Shown: positions 34,872 through 43,102, counted from the first letter of the stretch. The stretch is 64,000 nt of DNA from Alloacidobacterium sp035547425 (GCA_035547425.1 DASZUU010000040.1:1-64000), one strand, 5' to 3'. The notes: generated by a model from the sequence alone, not told the origin. Made by a program: numbers and translations.

Positions 34872-34995
34872 ATCAGCGGGTTGCGCTGAATTCTTTTTTG
34901 AACAAGTTGAAGGAGGACATCAGCTGAGGAGCTACCCGCTTTTTCAGCTATCCGGCTTTTAGCCATCTGGTTTTTAGCTCGGAACCTGTACCGTT

Positions 34996-37140
34996 ATGAA
35001 GATATTAAGTTCCTGGCTTCGCTCTTACCTGCCGAAACTCGATGTCACCGATCGTCAACTTGCCGACGACCTGACCCTGCGCGGCATTGCCGTCGAAGGC
35101 GTATTCGATCTCGGAACGAATGGCTCGCTCTTCGAGATGGACATTACCACCAACCGCGTCGATGCTATGAATCACTATGGCGTTGCGCGCGAAGCGGCGA
35201 CGATCTACGGGCTTGAGCTGAAGCCATTCGATATTGCCCTCCCTGCGGCGAAGCCAGCGAAACCTTTTCCCGTCACGATTGAAGCGCCTGAGCTTTGTGG
35301 ACGATTTACAGCTCGCGTGCTGCGCAACGTAAAGATCACGCAATCGACCGGCATTGTCGCCGAGCGCTTTCGCCTTTTGGAGCAGAAGCTCATCTCGAAC
35401 GCCGTCGATGCTACAAACTTCGTCACGTTGGCGATGGGTCATCCTACACATGCTTTCGATCTGGACAAAGTTGAAGGCGGCATCATTCTGCGTCGCGCGC
35501 GCAAGGGCGAGAAGCTCAAGACTCTGGACGGCATTGAACACACGCTGGATGTCGACGATCTGGTCGTTGCCGATGAGAAGAAAGCTTTGGCCATTGCCGG
35601 CGTCATGGGCGGCTGGGACACGATGATTACGCCGGAGACGAAGAACATCCTCGTCGAAGCGGCATGGTTCGATCCCGGCACAGTGCGGCGCAGTTCCAAA
35701 CGGCACCTGTTGCACACGGATGCATCTCATCGCTTTGAGCGCGGAGCCGATTTCAATGCACCGCCCACAGCCTCAGCGCTGGTTTCCAGCATCATTCTTG
35801 AAGCCGGTGGTGAAATTGAAGGCGAGCTTGTCGATATTGTCATTCCCGAAGCCGAACGGCGTACCGCAAAACGAGCGCCTATCAGTTTTGCGGTGAGCGA
35901 GGCGCGACGCATTCTCGGCGCAACTGAAAACAAGGAAGGCATCACCGCGCCGATTGCGGAAAAGATTCTTACCGGCCTGGGCTGCGGGCTTAGCACTAGC
36001 GGGGCACCGCCTGCGAAAACAGCAGAGAATCTTGATCCGTCGCGCGCTGTTTCCGCACCGGGTACAGGCTCGGCGGAATATCAGGTTACGCTGCCGAGCT
36101 GGCGTCTCGATCTCGAGCGCGAGATTGACCTAATTGAGGAAATTGCCCGCGTTTATGGTTACAACGGCTTTCAAAGCACGCTGCCTACTTTTGCGGGAGC
36201 CGTTGTGGAACTGCCATGGGCAGAGAAAGAATCGACCATCCGTAACACGCTGCTCGGGCTGGGTTATACCGAAGCCGTTTCGAGCACATTTGCTTCGGCT
36301 TCCGATGCAGTCCTCTTTGCACCGCAGCCGAATGCGGCGGTTCCGCTTGGCAATCCGTTAAGCGAAGAAGTGGGTATGCTGCGCCCTTCGCTGGCATCTG
36401 GAATGCTGGGCATGCTGGCGCTCAACCTGAACCGCGACGTGGAAGACGTGATGCTCTTTGAACTGGGCACGGTCTTTTCCGGTTCGACAGATAAGGTCGA
36501 AGAACGGCCTGCGCTCTCGCTTGGAGCCACAGGCCGGTTGCCGTTAGCCGGGCCACAGCAGGCCAGCCGGGAACTGGATTTTTTTGATATCAAGGGCAGC
36601 GTTGAAGCCTTGATTGGCAAATTTTCTACAAAGTCGCTGTATTTTGATCACATTCTGCTGCCGGAATGGCTACACCCCGGACGCGCGGCCCGCGTTGTGC
36701 TGGATGGTGCTACAGTGGGCTATTTTGGGCAGTTGCATCCGGCTGAGGCGCAGCGCCGCAAGCTGAAGCAAACGGTCTTTGTCGGCGAAATCTATCTCGA
36801 CCGGCTCTACAAGCAGAATCTGCGGCAACCGATCGTCCGCGAGCTATCGCGCTTCCAGGCTGTACGGCGAGATTTTTCGTTCATCCTCTCTGCCGCCACG
36901 CCGTGGTCGCAGGTGGACGATGCACTCAATGCACTCGCCATTCCAGAGCTGCAGCGCTTTGAGGCAGGAGAAATTTTGACCGAGAAGGAATCGAAGCTGG
37001 TTCCTGCCGGGCATATTTCCTTGCTGCTGCGCACCGTCTTTCAGGCGCAGGACCGCACGCTGCAGGAAGAAGAGCTGCAGGGCTATGCGCAACGGGTAGT
37101 TGCCGCAGTGGAAACGCTTGGCGGCAAGCTGAGAGGCTGA
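34996..37140 (+). CDS. pheT: Phenylalanine-tRNA ligase beta subunit lacking the N-terminal OB-fold domain
   Basis: A 714-residue subunit, compared with about 800 usually. The start ILSSWLRSYLPKLDVTD, then LADDLTLRGIAVEGVFDL, leads directly to FEMDITTNRVDAMNHYGVA, so the EMAPII-like tRNA-binding OB domain normally found at about residues 40-150 is missing. The editing B3/B4 region, B5 domain, catalytic-like core and the C-terminal FDX-ACB domain (from about FQAVRRDFSFILSAATPW) are present. Absence of the OB domain looks like a clean domain loss rather than a frameshift, since flanking sequence is conserved. Confidence 0.95.
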   Translation: MKILSSWLRSYLPKLDVTDRQLADDLTLRGIAVEGVFDLGTNGSLFEMDITTNRVDAMNHYGVAREAATIYGLELKPFDIALPAAKPAKPFPVTIEAPELCGRFTARVLRNVKITQSTGIVAERFRLLEQKLISNAVDATNFVTLAMGHPTHAFDLDKVEGGIILRRARKGEKLKTLDGIEHTLDVDDLVVADEKKALAIAGVMGGWDTMITPETKNILVEAAWFDPGTVRRSSKRHLLHTDASHRFERGADFNAPPTASALVSSIILEAGGEIEGELVDIVIPEAERRTAKRAPISFAVSEARRILGATENKEGITAPIAEKILTGLGCGLSTSGAPPAKTAENLDPSRAVSAPGTGSAEYQVTLPSWRLDLEREIDLIEEIARVYGYNGFQSTLPTFAGAVVELPWAEKESTIRNTLLGLGYTEAVSSTFASASDAVLFAPQPNAAVPLGNPLSEEVGMLRPSLASGMLGMLALNLNRDVEDVMLFELGTVFSGSTDKVEERPALSLGATGRLPLAGPQQASRELDFFDIKGSVEALIGKFSTKSLYFDHILLPEWLHPGRAARVVLDGATVGYFGQLHPAEAQRRKLKQTVFVGEIYLDRLYKQNLRQPIVRELSRFQAVRRDFSFILSAATPWSQVDDALNALAIPELQRFEAGEILTEKESKLVPAGHISLLLRTVFQAQDRTLQEEELQGYAQRVVAAVETLGGKLRG

Positions 37141-37158
37141 ACGGATCGGGAGGTCACC

Positions 37159-37584
37159 ATGTTTCCGCAAATACTCGCTGTATTAACCGGCATTGGTGTT
37201 CCGATCCTACTTGCTGCTGGCGGTTACATTCTTACCAAAAAACGAGAACGAGACGCGGAGCTACGCACTGAAAAGTTGGAACACTATAAGGCATTTGTTC
37301 TAAGCCTTAATGGAATCTTGGAAGACGAAGCTGCACCGGAGACACAGCGTTCTTTTTCACAAGCTTGCAATAATCTCAATTTGATAGCTCCACAAGAAGT
37401 ATTGCAATGTCTTCATGAATATAAAGAAGAAATTCGTTCAGGCAATCTAAACAGAAATGCAGAACGTGAACGGAAGCTATGTTCTAACCTGTTTCAGTCG
37501 ATGAGGCGTGATCTTGGAGTCAATCCAAGGGACAAATCTCAACTTGAAATAACACTTTGGTCCGCTAACGTTAAAGCGAAATAA
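37159..37584 (+). CDS. Hypothetical single-pass membrane protein, AT-rich
   Basis: A 141-residue protein with one N-terminal transmembrane helix (ILAVLTGIGVPILLAAGGYIL) followed by a soluble, charged and partly coiled-coil region (KKRERDAELRTEKLEHYKAF). GGGAGG precedes the ATG with correct spacing, so it is very likely translated. It lies 18 bases after pheT, but its base composition is clearly AT-richer than neighbours, which suggests recent acquisition. I do not recognise the family; the topology resembles short toxin-like or signalling membrane proteins. Confidence 0.65.
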   Translation: MFPQILAVLTGIGVPILLAAGGYILTKKRERDAELRTEKLEHYKAFVLSLNGILEDEAAPETQRSFSQACNNLNLIAPQEVLQCLHEYKEEIRSGNLNRNAERERKLCSNLFQSMRRDLGVNPRDKSQLEITLWSANVKAK

Positions 37585-37712
37585 GACTAATTCGTTAACG
37601 AAATAGTTCCTTCCTGCATACATTCCGCGCTTTTCTAAAATTTTCCTCTGTGCAAAACCAGCTATACTGCGCGAAGAACACTTGAATTTTTCCTGAGTTA
37701 AAGAGGTATCCG

Positions 37713-37994
37713 ATGTCCACTCTTGCACTGCACGATGCTGAACTGAACCTTGCTGCCGACGATCTGAATGCGCTGGAACAGCGTGTCCTGCGCACGGTTG
37801 AACTGCTCAAGAAAGAGCGCGAAGCACGCGCCACCGCCGAGCAGAACGCCACCACGCTGCAGCAGCTTCTGGACGAGCAATCGGCACAGCTGACCGCGGC
37901 GCAGGAGCAGGTAAAGGCTTTTGAACAGGAACGCGATAGTATGCGCAAGCGCGTAGAGCGCATGCTGCAGCAGTTGGAAGAAATTTCTGCCTGA
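37713..37994 (+). CDS. Coiled-coil protein, ZapB-like, upstream of zapA
   Basis: A 93-residue protein that is almost entirely coiled coil (LNALEQRVLRTVELLKKERE, QLLDEQSAQLTAAQEQVKAF). In size, heptad-rich composition and position before zapA it resembles ZapB-type division proteins, but sequence identity cannot be judged. ATG 37713 follows AAGAGG. It is 31 bases from zapA and probably co-transcribed with it. Confidence 0.65.
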   Translation: MSTLALHDAELNLAADDLNALEQRVLRTVELLKKEREARATAEQNATTLQQLLDEQSAQLTAAQEQVKAFEQERDSMRKRVERMLQQLEEISA

Positions 37995-38025
37995 GAAAAA
38001 ATCGAAACAGGAGTATCTGTAATCC

Positions 38026-38364
38026 ATGGCCGATTCTCAGAATGAAAGCCGCGACACCACGCAGTTTGTAACCGTAGATATTTACGATCAGACCTATCGC
38101 CTGCGCGGACAGGATCCTGAATACATTCATCACCTGGCGAATGTTGTAGATACCAAAATGCGAACCGTGGCCGCGCAAGGCAAGTCAGTCGACTCGCTGC
38201 GCGTAGCGGTGCTGGCCGCGCTCAACATCGCCGACGAGCTCACTGCGCTCGAGCAGCGTTACAACGCGCTCATAGGCGCGGAGAAGGAAAGCGTGCGCAG
38301 CCGTGCCAGCCGCCTGAGCGGCTTGCTGGATGCGGTCTTGACGGAAGAGCGCAAGATCAGCTAG
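38026..38364 (+). CDS. zapA: Cell division protein ZapA
   Basis: A 112-residue protein of the ZapA family, which cross-links FtsZ filaments at the division site. The N-terminal globular part has FVTVDIYDQTYRLRGQDPE and the HHLANVVDTKMRTVA region, followed by a long C-terminal coiled coil (VAVLAALNIADELTALEQ). The order coiled-coil gene, zapA, 6S-like RNA resembles zapA-ssrS neighbourhoods in other bacteria. Confidence 0.88.
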   Translation: MADSQNESRDTTQFVTVDIYDQTYRLRGQDPEYIHHLANVVDTKMRTVAAQGKSVDSLRVAVLAALNIADELTALEQRYNALIGAEKESVRSRASRLSGLLDAVLTEERKIS

Positions 38365-38458
38365 CCCCGCTTAAGTCCTCTCGCTGCAATACAAGCAGGC
38401 GTGCCGAGCAGGCGCGCTTGCATTCCTGGCTGTCAGCCGCTAGCATCCAGAATAGAAA

Positions 38459-38650
38459 CCGGCCTGCAAAGCAGGTGGCTGTGATAATCGTCGGTTGAAC
38501 CTACATTCATTGAACAGGGAGCTCGACTCGACAAATCGGCTCGGTGTGCAGTGTCCGCCAGTTCGGAATGCCTAAAGAGCCGCGGAGAGTTCCCACCGTC
38601 TTAGGACGGGTTCACCGGCGCATCGCACCACGGCCCCGCGGGTCGGTTTT
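38459..38650 (+). ncRNA. ssrS: 6S (SsrS)-like RNA
   Basis: A segment of about 190 bases can fold as a single long rod with an open middle. CCGGCCTGC (38459-38467) pairs with GCGGGTCGG (38638-38646) using two G-U pairs. GTGGC...GTG pairs with CGCACCAC, CGGTTGAACC pairs with GGTTCACCG, and GGGAGC pairs near GTTCCC. Internal sequence such as GTTCGGAATGCCTAAAGAGC looks like known 6S RNA. A T run follows. Length, rod shape and location just after zapA all fit 6S RNA, which mimics an open promoter and sequesters RNA polymerase holoenzyme. No sequence profile could be run. Confidence 0.72.
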
Positions 38651-38701
38651 GCATTTTCGAGTAACTGTAGATGGCTGCTGTTTGCGTTCTGACAGAACTG
38701 G

Positions 38702-38788
38702 AAGCAGGTTCTTCGACTCCGCTACGCTCAGGATGACAGCAGTATAAAAATCATGCTGCCATCCTGAGGCGCAGCGAAGGACCTGCTT
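38702..38788. repeat. Imperfect inverted repeat of a dispersed intergenic element
   Basis: The arm at 38702-38742 (beginning AAGCAGGTTCTTCGACTCC) and the arm at 38754-38788 (ending GCAGCGAAGGACCTGCTT) are near reverse complements, about 35 bases each. Copies of CATCCTGAG-N-GCAGCGAAGGACCTG occur in many acidobacterial intergenic regions, and a third lies at 33660. The right arm ends 6 bases before the next gene. Confidence 0.7.
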
Positions 38789-38794
38789 GTCGCA

Positions 38795-39595
38795 GTGGCC
38801 AACGGATATCGGTTTGCCTTGTATCCTCGTCTCTTCTATTTCGGACATCTCGCTATCCCCACTTATGGCGTTTTCACCGCCATTGCGCTGATCGCTGCTT
38901 TGGTTTTGTCTTTGCAGACGGCAAAACGTCTCGCGCTCGATCCCAATAAAGTCTGGAACCTTGGGCTCTTCGCCATTTTCACGGCGCTGCTGGGCTCGCG
39001 GCTGCTGCTCATTGTTCTGCATCCCCGCGACTTTCTTGCGCACCCTTTCTGGATGCTTGGCTTAGTCACAGTGCGCAACACGGGAATTTTTTTCTGCAGC
39101 ATCGCGCTGGCGATTTGTGTCTGCATGGGTTACATACTGTCCGTCGGTCTTCCGCTGCGGCGAACCCTCGACTGCGTGTCTCCCGCAATTGCGGTGGGCC
39201 TGGCACTCCATAGCCTTGGGGCTTTCGCAGCTGGATCGGATTATGGCACGCCTACAAATAAGCCCTGGGGCGTGGTCTATAAGCATGGTCTTTCTGCATT
39301 GTGGTCGGGAACGCCGCTGGGTGTGGGCCTGCATCCAGTTCAGATGTATGAGGCTGTTTTATTTCTCGCTCTTTTTGCCGTGCTGCTTTTCTGGCTGCCG
39401 CGCCGTCAGCGGAATGGCGACGTTGCCGGAGTATTTCTCTTCAGCGCTGGATTGATTTTTTATTTTCTTGATTTCTATCGTGGAAGCCGCAGCTTTCTCT
39501 TTCACGAAAGCCTGAGCGTGACGCAGTTTATCTCGGTAATTGTCACATTGGCCGGAGCGACGCTGCTCCTCAGGCGAAAACCCTCCGCGCTCTGA
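38795..39595 (+). CDS. Prolipoprotein diacylglyceryl transferase-like membrane protein (divergent Lgt)
   Basis: A 266-residue protein with about seven transmembrane segments. It keeps the Lgt-type end HPVQMYEAVLFLALFAVLLF and a PWGVVY element, as in enzymes that attach diacylglycerol to lipobox Cys. However the normally invariant Arg in GRIGCFLAG-like sequence is replaced (HSLGAFAAGSDYGTPT), and the HGG motif of the second segment reads RNTGIFFCS. It may be a degenerate paralogue or an acidobacterial variant. The frame begins at GTG 38795, directly after a repeat arm; no better ATG exists upstream in frame. Confidence 0.65.
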   Translation: MANGYRFALYPRLFYFGHLAIPTYGVFTAIALIAALVLSLQTAKRLALDPNKVWNLGLFAIFTALLGSRLLLIVLHPRDFLAHPFWMLGLVTVRNTGIFFCSIALAICVCMGYILSVGLPLRRTLDCVSPAIAVGLALHSLGAFAAGSDYGTPTNKPWGVVYKHGLSALWSGTPLGVGLHPVQMYEAVLFLALFAVLLFWLPRRQRNGDVAGVFLFSAGLIFYFLDFYRGSRSFLFHESLSVTQFISVIVTLAGATLLLRRKPSAL

Positions 39596-39613
39596 GCGCA
39601 TCCGTAAAAATAT

Positions 39614-39763
39614 ATGATCCGCAAACTCAAATCCGGTGAATATCGACTCTATTCGCGAAAGAAGGACGCCTCCACCGGCAAGCGCCGCAATCTTGGCACA
39701 TTCTCGTCGATGGAAAAGGCCAAACAGCACGAGCGCGAAGTGCAATATTTCAAGAAACACTAG
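39614..39763 (+). CDS. Conserved basic small protein, 49 residues
   Basis: A short protein reading MIRKLKSGEYRLYSRKKDAS...KRRNLGTFSSMEKAKQHERE...KKH. This is a widespread small protein type in Acidobacteria and Proteobacteria, built as a single beta-rich unit with a basic surface; function unknown, nucleic-acid binding is a guess. It has a clean start and stop and is followed by its own terminator, both of which support a real gene. Confidence 0.8.
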   Translation: MIRKLKSGEYRLYSRKKDASTGKRRNLGTFSSMEKAKQHEREVQYFKKH

Positions 39764-39778
39764 GCCCAAAATGTAGAA

Positions 39779-39806
39779 CGCCCGTGAACCGTTATGTTCA
39801 CGGGCG
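39779..39806 (+). terminator. Hairpin terminator after the small basic protein
   Basis: CGCCCGTGAAC and GTTCACGGGCG form an 11-bp stem with a six-base loop. There is no strong T run, so it may be a weak terminator or an RNA-stabilising hairpin. Confidence 0.55.
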
Positions 39807-39964
39807 CTACAACTGTGTAGCCCTCCCCCAAGTGCTACCCAATGATTGGAACTTTATTCCTCCTATAAGCTGCTGCCAATCCCCGTTTCGTTTCTCAAAA
39901 TAAAGATTGTGGTAATCACATTGTGGTTACCTGACGCACAGGCACGGTAGACTCAACCCAAGCG

Positions 39965-40525
39965 ATGGCGCACATCAACAGCTTCGTCCGCATTCCTCTG
40001 CTGGCAGTGCGCCAGCGCATACGCCCACTGCCGCGCATCGGCGTTCTCGATGAAGACCGCATCCGGATGCGCGTCTGGCCCAACGATATCGATTTCAATT
40101 TTCATCTCAATAACTCGCGCTATCTGAGCTGCATGGACTACGGGCGCATTCACATGATGGCAGCGAACGGCATTCTCGACCATGCAGTGCGCGGGCGCTG
40201 GACTCCGCTGGTGGGATCCGTCGATGTGACGTACCGGCGATCTCTGGATATGTGGGCGGCTTTCGAGCTGCGTACCCGCACCCTTTGCTGGGATGAGAAA
40301 TGGGTCTACATGGAGCAGAGCTTCCACTCGAAAAATGGGCTGGCGGCAATTGCCTGGGTGAAGGGGCTCTTCCGTAACAAGCAGGGAAACATTCGACCCC
40401 AATCGATTGTCGATCTGGTTGCGCCGGGAACGGTTTCGCCGCCAGTCTCCGAATCGATCGCGCAATGGAATGAGATCACGAAGCAACGACTCGACGGCGC
40501 GACACAAACCATCCGTTACAAATGA
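39965..40525 (+). CDS. Hot-dog-fold acyl-CoA thioesterase
   Basis: A 186-residue thioesterase of the 4-hydroxybenzoyl-CoA thioesterase or THEM6-like branch. The catalytic region is VWPNDIDFNFHLNNSRYLSC, in which the Asp-containing start of the long helix is the usual active site. VDVTYRRSLDMWAAFELRTR is the second conserved strand pair. The substrate is presumably a fatty or aromatic acyl-CoA. It precedes the M23 lipoprotein by 57 bases on the same strand. Confidence 0.85.
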   Translation: MAHINSFVRIPLLAVRQRIRPLPRIGVLDEDRIRMRVWPNDIDFNFHLNNSRYLSCMDYGRIHMMAANGILDHAVRGRWTPLVGSVDVTYRRSLDMWAAFELRTRTLCWDEKWVYMEQSFHSKNGLAAIAWVKGLFRNKQGNIRPQSIVDLVAPGTVSPPVSESIAQWNEITKQRLDGATQTIRYK

Positions 40526-40582
40526 GTGGCATTGTCGGAATCGTTCGCCTGAAATTTGCGCATTCAACGCTAGAATGAGCTT

Positions 40583-41890
40583 GTGCGCAAAGTTCTTTTT
40601 TCATTCTTAGCTCCCATAGTACTGCTGCCTGTTCTTCTCGTCTCCGGCTGTTCGGCACCACCCACGGTAACCGTCTCTTCGCCGATTACCGTTCTCGGAC
40701 AAGCCACGCCCATAACCGCCGACATCCGCGACCCGCATGGCGTTCGCAAGGTGCAGGTTTCGGTCGAGCAAAACAGCAGCCGCTATTCGGTTTTCTCCGA
40801 TGCCCAGGCCTCGAAGTCCGCAGATCGCGTGCTGAACTTCACAGCTGGAGTCAAAACAACTCCCCAACTCAAGGACGGCAAGGCGAAGCTGATTATCGAA
40901 GCAACATCGAATGCCTTTCTCGGCAAGACGGCGCACTGGGAACATGAAGTTACGGTCGTTACTCAGCCCCCGAGCGTCACCGCCGATTCCGACCAGCACT
41001 ATCTCTATCGCGGCATGGCCGATCTGGCGACGCTCAACATTTCCGGTGCATGGACGGAGGCCGGCGTAAAAGTCGGCGACCAGAAGTTTCGCGCATGGCC
41101 TATGCCGAATGGCAAGCCCGGCTACTTCTCGCTCTACGCCTTTGCCTGGAACATGCCTGACGGTACAGCTCCTCTGGCGTATGCGGGGAATGGTCCGGGG
41201 AACGATGTGACCAGCCCGCTGGCATTCCAGTTCCCGGCGCAAGGCCAACCCAAATATACCGTCCACGAGTTGCAGATCACCGACGCCTTCATCAATAAGG
41301 TCGTCAATGAGCTTGACCCGAACGGAACCGGCGATCCGGTGGCCCGCTTCGTTAAGATCAACAATGACATGCGCAAAGCCAATAACCAGACACTCTTTGA
41401 TTTGCGCACAAAAACCGCCGATCACTTCCTGTGGTCGCAGCCTTTCCAGCGGCAGCCGCATGCGCAGGCTGAGGCGAGCTTTGCCGATCTCCGCAAATAC
41501 ATTTACAAGGGCAAGCAGATCGACCAGCAAACTCATCTGGGCTACGACCTTGCCGTTACGCAACACGTTGGCGTTGAAGCGGCAAACGATGGCCGCGTCG
41601 TGTATGCCGCGCCGCTTGGCATTTACGGCAACTGCATTGTCGTCGACCATGGCTATGGCCTGATGACTCTTTACGGTCACCTAAGCCAGATCCAGGTACA
41701 CGAAGGCGACATGGTGAAGCGCGGGCAGGTGATGGGCATCAGCGGCCAAACGGGTATGGCCGGGGGCGATCACATCCATTTCGGCATGCTGCTCGACGGC
41801 ATCCAGATCGATCCCAAAGAGTGGTGGGATCCGCATTGGATCAAGGATCACATTGCCAATCGGGTGGATCTACCGGGATTCAAAGGTTGA
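40583..41890 (+). CDS. M23-family (LytM) murein endopeptidase-like lipoprotein
   Basis: A 435-residue lipoprotein with signal peptide and lipobox (LLVSGC, Cys near 23). A beta-rich N-terminal part (about 25-280) has no recognised domain. The C-terminal LytM domain (about 300-420) has HLGYDLAVTQHVGVEAANDG and the metal-ligand GGDHIHFGMLLDG with its HxH motif. The first metal-binding His and Asp (HLGYD) and the HxH are all there, so zinc binding and catalysis seem possible. It would cleave cross-links in peptidoglycan at the inner face of the outer membrane. GTG start at 40583. Confidence 0.88.
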   Translation: MRKVLFSFLAPIVLLPVLLVSGCSAPPTVTVSSPITVLGQATPITADIRDPHGVRKVQVSVEQNSSRYSVFSDAQASKSADRVLNFTAGVKTTPQLKDGKAKLIIEATSNAFLGKTAHWEHEVTVVTQPPSVTADSDQHYLYRGMADLATLNISGAWTEAGVKVGDQKFRAWPMPNGKPGYFSLYAFAWNMPDGTAPLAYAGNGPGNDVTSPLAFQFPAQGQPKYTVHELQITDAFINKVVNELDPNGTGDPVARFVKINNDMRKANNQTLFDLRTKTADHFLWSQPFQRQPHAQAEASFADLRKYIYKGKQIDQQTHLGYDLAVTQHVGVEAANDGRVVYAAPLGIYGNCIVVDHGYGLMTLYGHLSQIQVHEGDMVKRGQVMGISGQTGMAGGDHIHFGMLLDGIQIDPKEWWDPHWIKDHIANRVDLPGFKG

Positions 41891-42001
41891 TGCAGCGAAT
41901 AGTTTCATTTTGAAGACAAGGAGAACTCTCTGAAAAATATGGCATATAGAAATATATCCAAGAGTTTATTTCTCTTGATATAGTTCTTGTTCAAAAGCAC
42001 C

Positions 42002-42412
42002 ATGACGCATAGTGAACGGACAATTAAATCGGAAAAACCTAGAAGCTCAGATCCGTCACTAATTGCATTTCAAACCATTGACGCCATCAGCACAAACTGT
42101 GGCAGATTGATACGCTATGGTGCCATTGTCTTAATTGTCCGATATGTTTATTTTGGTGTTGTCGTTTTAGCTGGCAAATCAACAAATGCAAATTTTTTTC
42201 TTCAACTATTAGCAAATGTTCATACGAGTCAGGTGCTAGGTGCAGGATTAGGTGGTTCTGGAGTTATTTATGGCTGGAAACAAAGATCATTACGAAAACG
42301 GGCGGTAGCTGGTAAGTCAGAGCGCATCAGAGAGCTAGAGAGGATTATTTATCCGGATAGGCAATCCAGCGGTTTGCCCCCTAACGGATCCACTCGACCG
42401 GAGGATGAATAA
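42002..42412 (+). CDS. Hypothetical membrane protein, AT-rich pair, first gene
   Basis: A 136-residue protein with two hydrophobic segments (RLIRYGAIVLIVRYVYFGVV and LGAGLGGSGVIYGW) and a charged C-terminal helix (KSERIRELERIIYPD). Base composition is much more AT-rich than surrounding core genes. ATG 42002 is preferred; a TTG at 41987 is in frame. It abuts the next membrane gene (one base apart), so the two form an operon. I do not recognise the family. The size, paired membrane proteins and composition fit a small acquired module. Confidence 0.6.
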   Translation: MTHSERTIKSEKPRSSDPSLIAFQTIDAISTNCGRLIRYGAIVLIVRYVYFGVVVLAGKSTNANFFLQLLANVHTSQVLGAGLGGSGVIYGWKQRSLRKRAVAGKSERIRELERIIYPDRQSSGLPPNGSTRPEDE

Positions 42413-42413
42413 T

Positions 42414-43007
42414 ATGACAAACCTCAATCAGATAGTGAATCTGCTCTTTTCCGGAATCAGCATCGCCGGAATTGTTTTTTTATTTGCATTCCTTTTTAGC
42501 GATTATCGATTGGATCTCTATCGTCATAAGTTGTTTACTTTGCGCGATGAGCTTTTTGATCTTGCTGTTAAAACTGAACTCAATTTTGATCATGCTGCGT
42601 ATAAGCTGTTAAATCTCAGAATCAATAGCCTTATTCGCTACGCTCACAAAGCAAAACTAAGATTTTTTTTAATGATTGCTCTCTATAGAGCTTTTGGGTT
42701 CAAGCTATCAAATGATAGCCAGAGTGGCGATAAGTCGCTGCGCCGCGCTTTAGAAGGTCTCCGGCGTCATGAACAATTTGCCTTAATAGACCTAGATGAC
42801 AAACTTACAAGTATTGTCATGAATCATGTTCTATTCTTAGATCTCAAGTTCGATTCTGCTCCAGCTGTTCTTCCCAAAACAGCCGACGGATCTGTTTATA
42901 AGAACACAAAGCGCAGGCACATCGGCCATTCTCAGATTGCACAAGTCGTGGAATCGCAGGCAATAAAAGCCTATCGAACTGAGATTGCGGGACAGCTAGT
43001 CGGTTAG
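42414..43007 (+). CDS. Hypothetical membrane protein, AT-rich pair, second gene
   Basis: A 197-residue protein with one clear N-terminal transmembrane helix (ISIAGIVFLFAFLFSDYRLD) followed by a helical soluble region with many Leu, Arg and Lys. GGAGG at 42400-42404 selects ATG 42414 (spacing 9) rather than the in-frame ATG 42405. The region KLFTLRDELFDLAVKTELNF is repeated in type in short accessory membrane proteins, but no family is recognised. It shares composition and topology with the 37159 gene and its partner at 42002. Confidence 0.6.
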   Translation: MTNLNQIVNLLFSGISIAGIVFLFAFLFSDYRLDLYRHKLFTLRDELFDLAVKTELNFDHAAYKLLNLRINSLIRYAHKAKLRFFLMIALYRAFGFKLSNDSQSGDKSLRRALEGLRRHEQFALIDLDDKLTSIVMNHVLFLDLKFDSAPAVLPKTADGSVYKNTKRRHIGHSQIAQVVESQAIKAYRTEIAGQLVG

Positions 43008-43102
43008 ATTAAACAGTTTTTTCACATCATCGTGGCAGCGGTCGAGGCTGTCGTGCCGATCGATGATGACCTACTTGGGTTCAAAGTGAATAAGTGCACA
43101 AG

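Noticed and set aside
40607..41680. 357-codon minus-strand frame
   Set aside because: Antisense to the M23 lipoprotein with its lipobox and HxH motif; rejected as a shadow.
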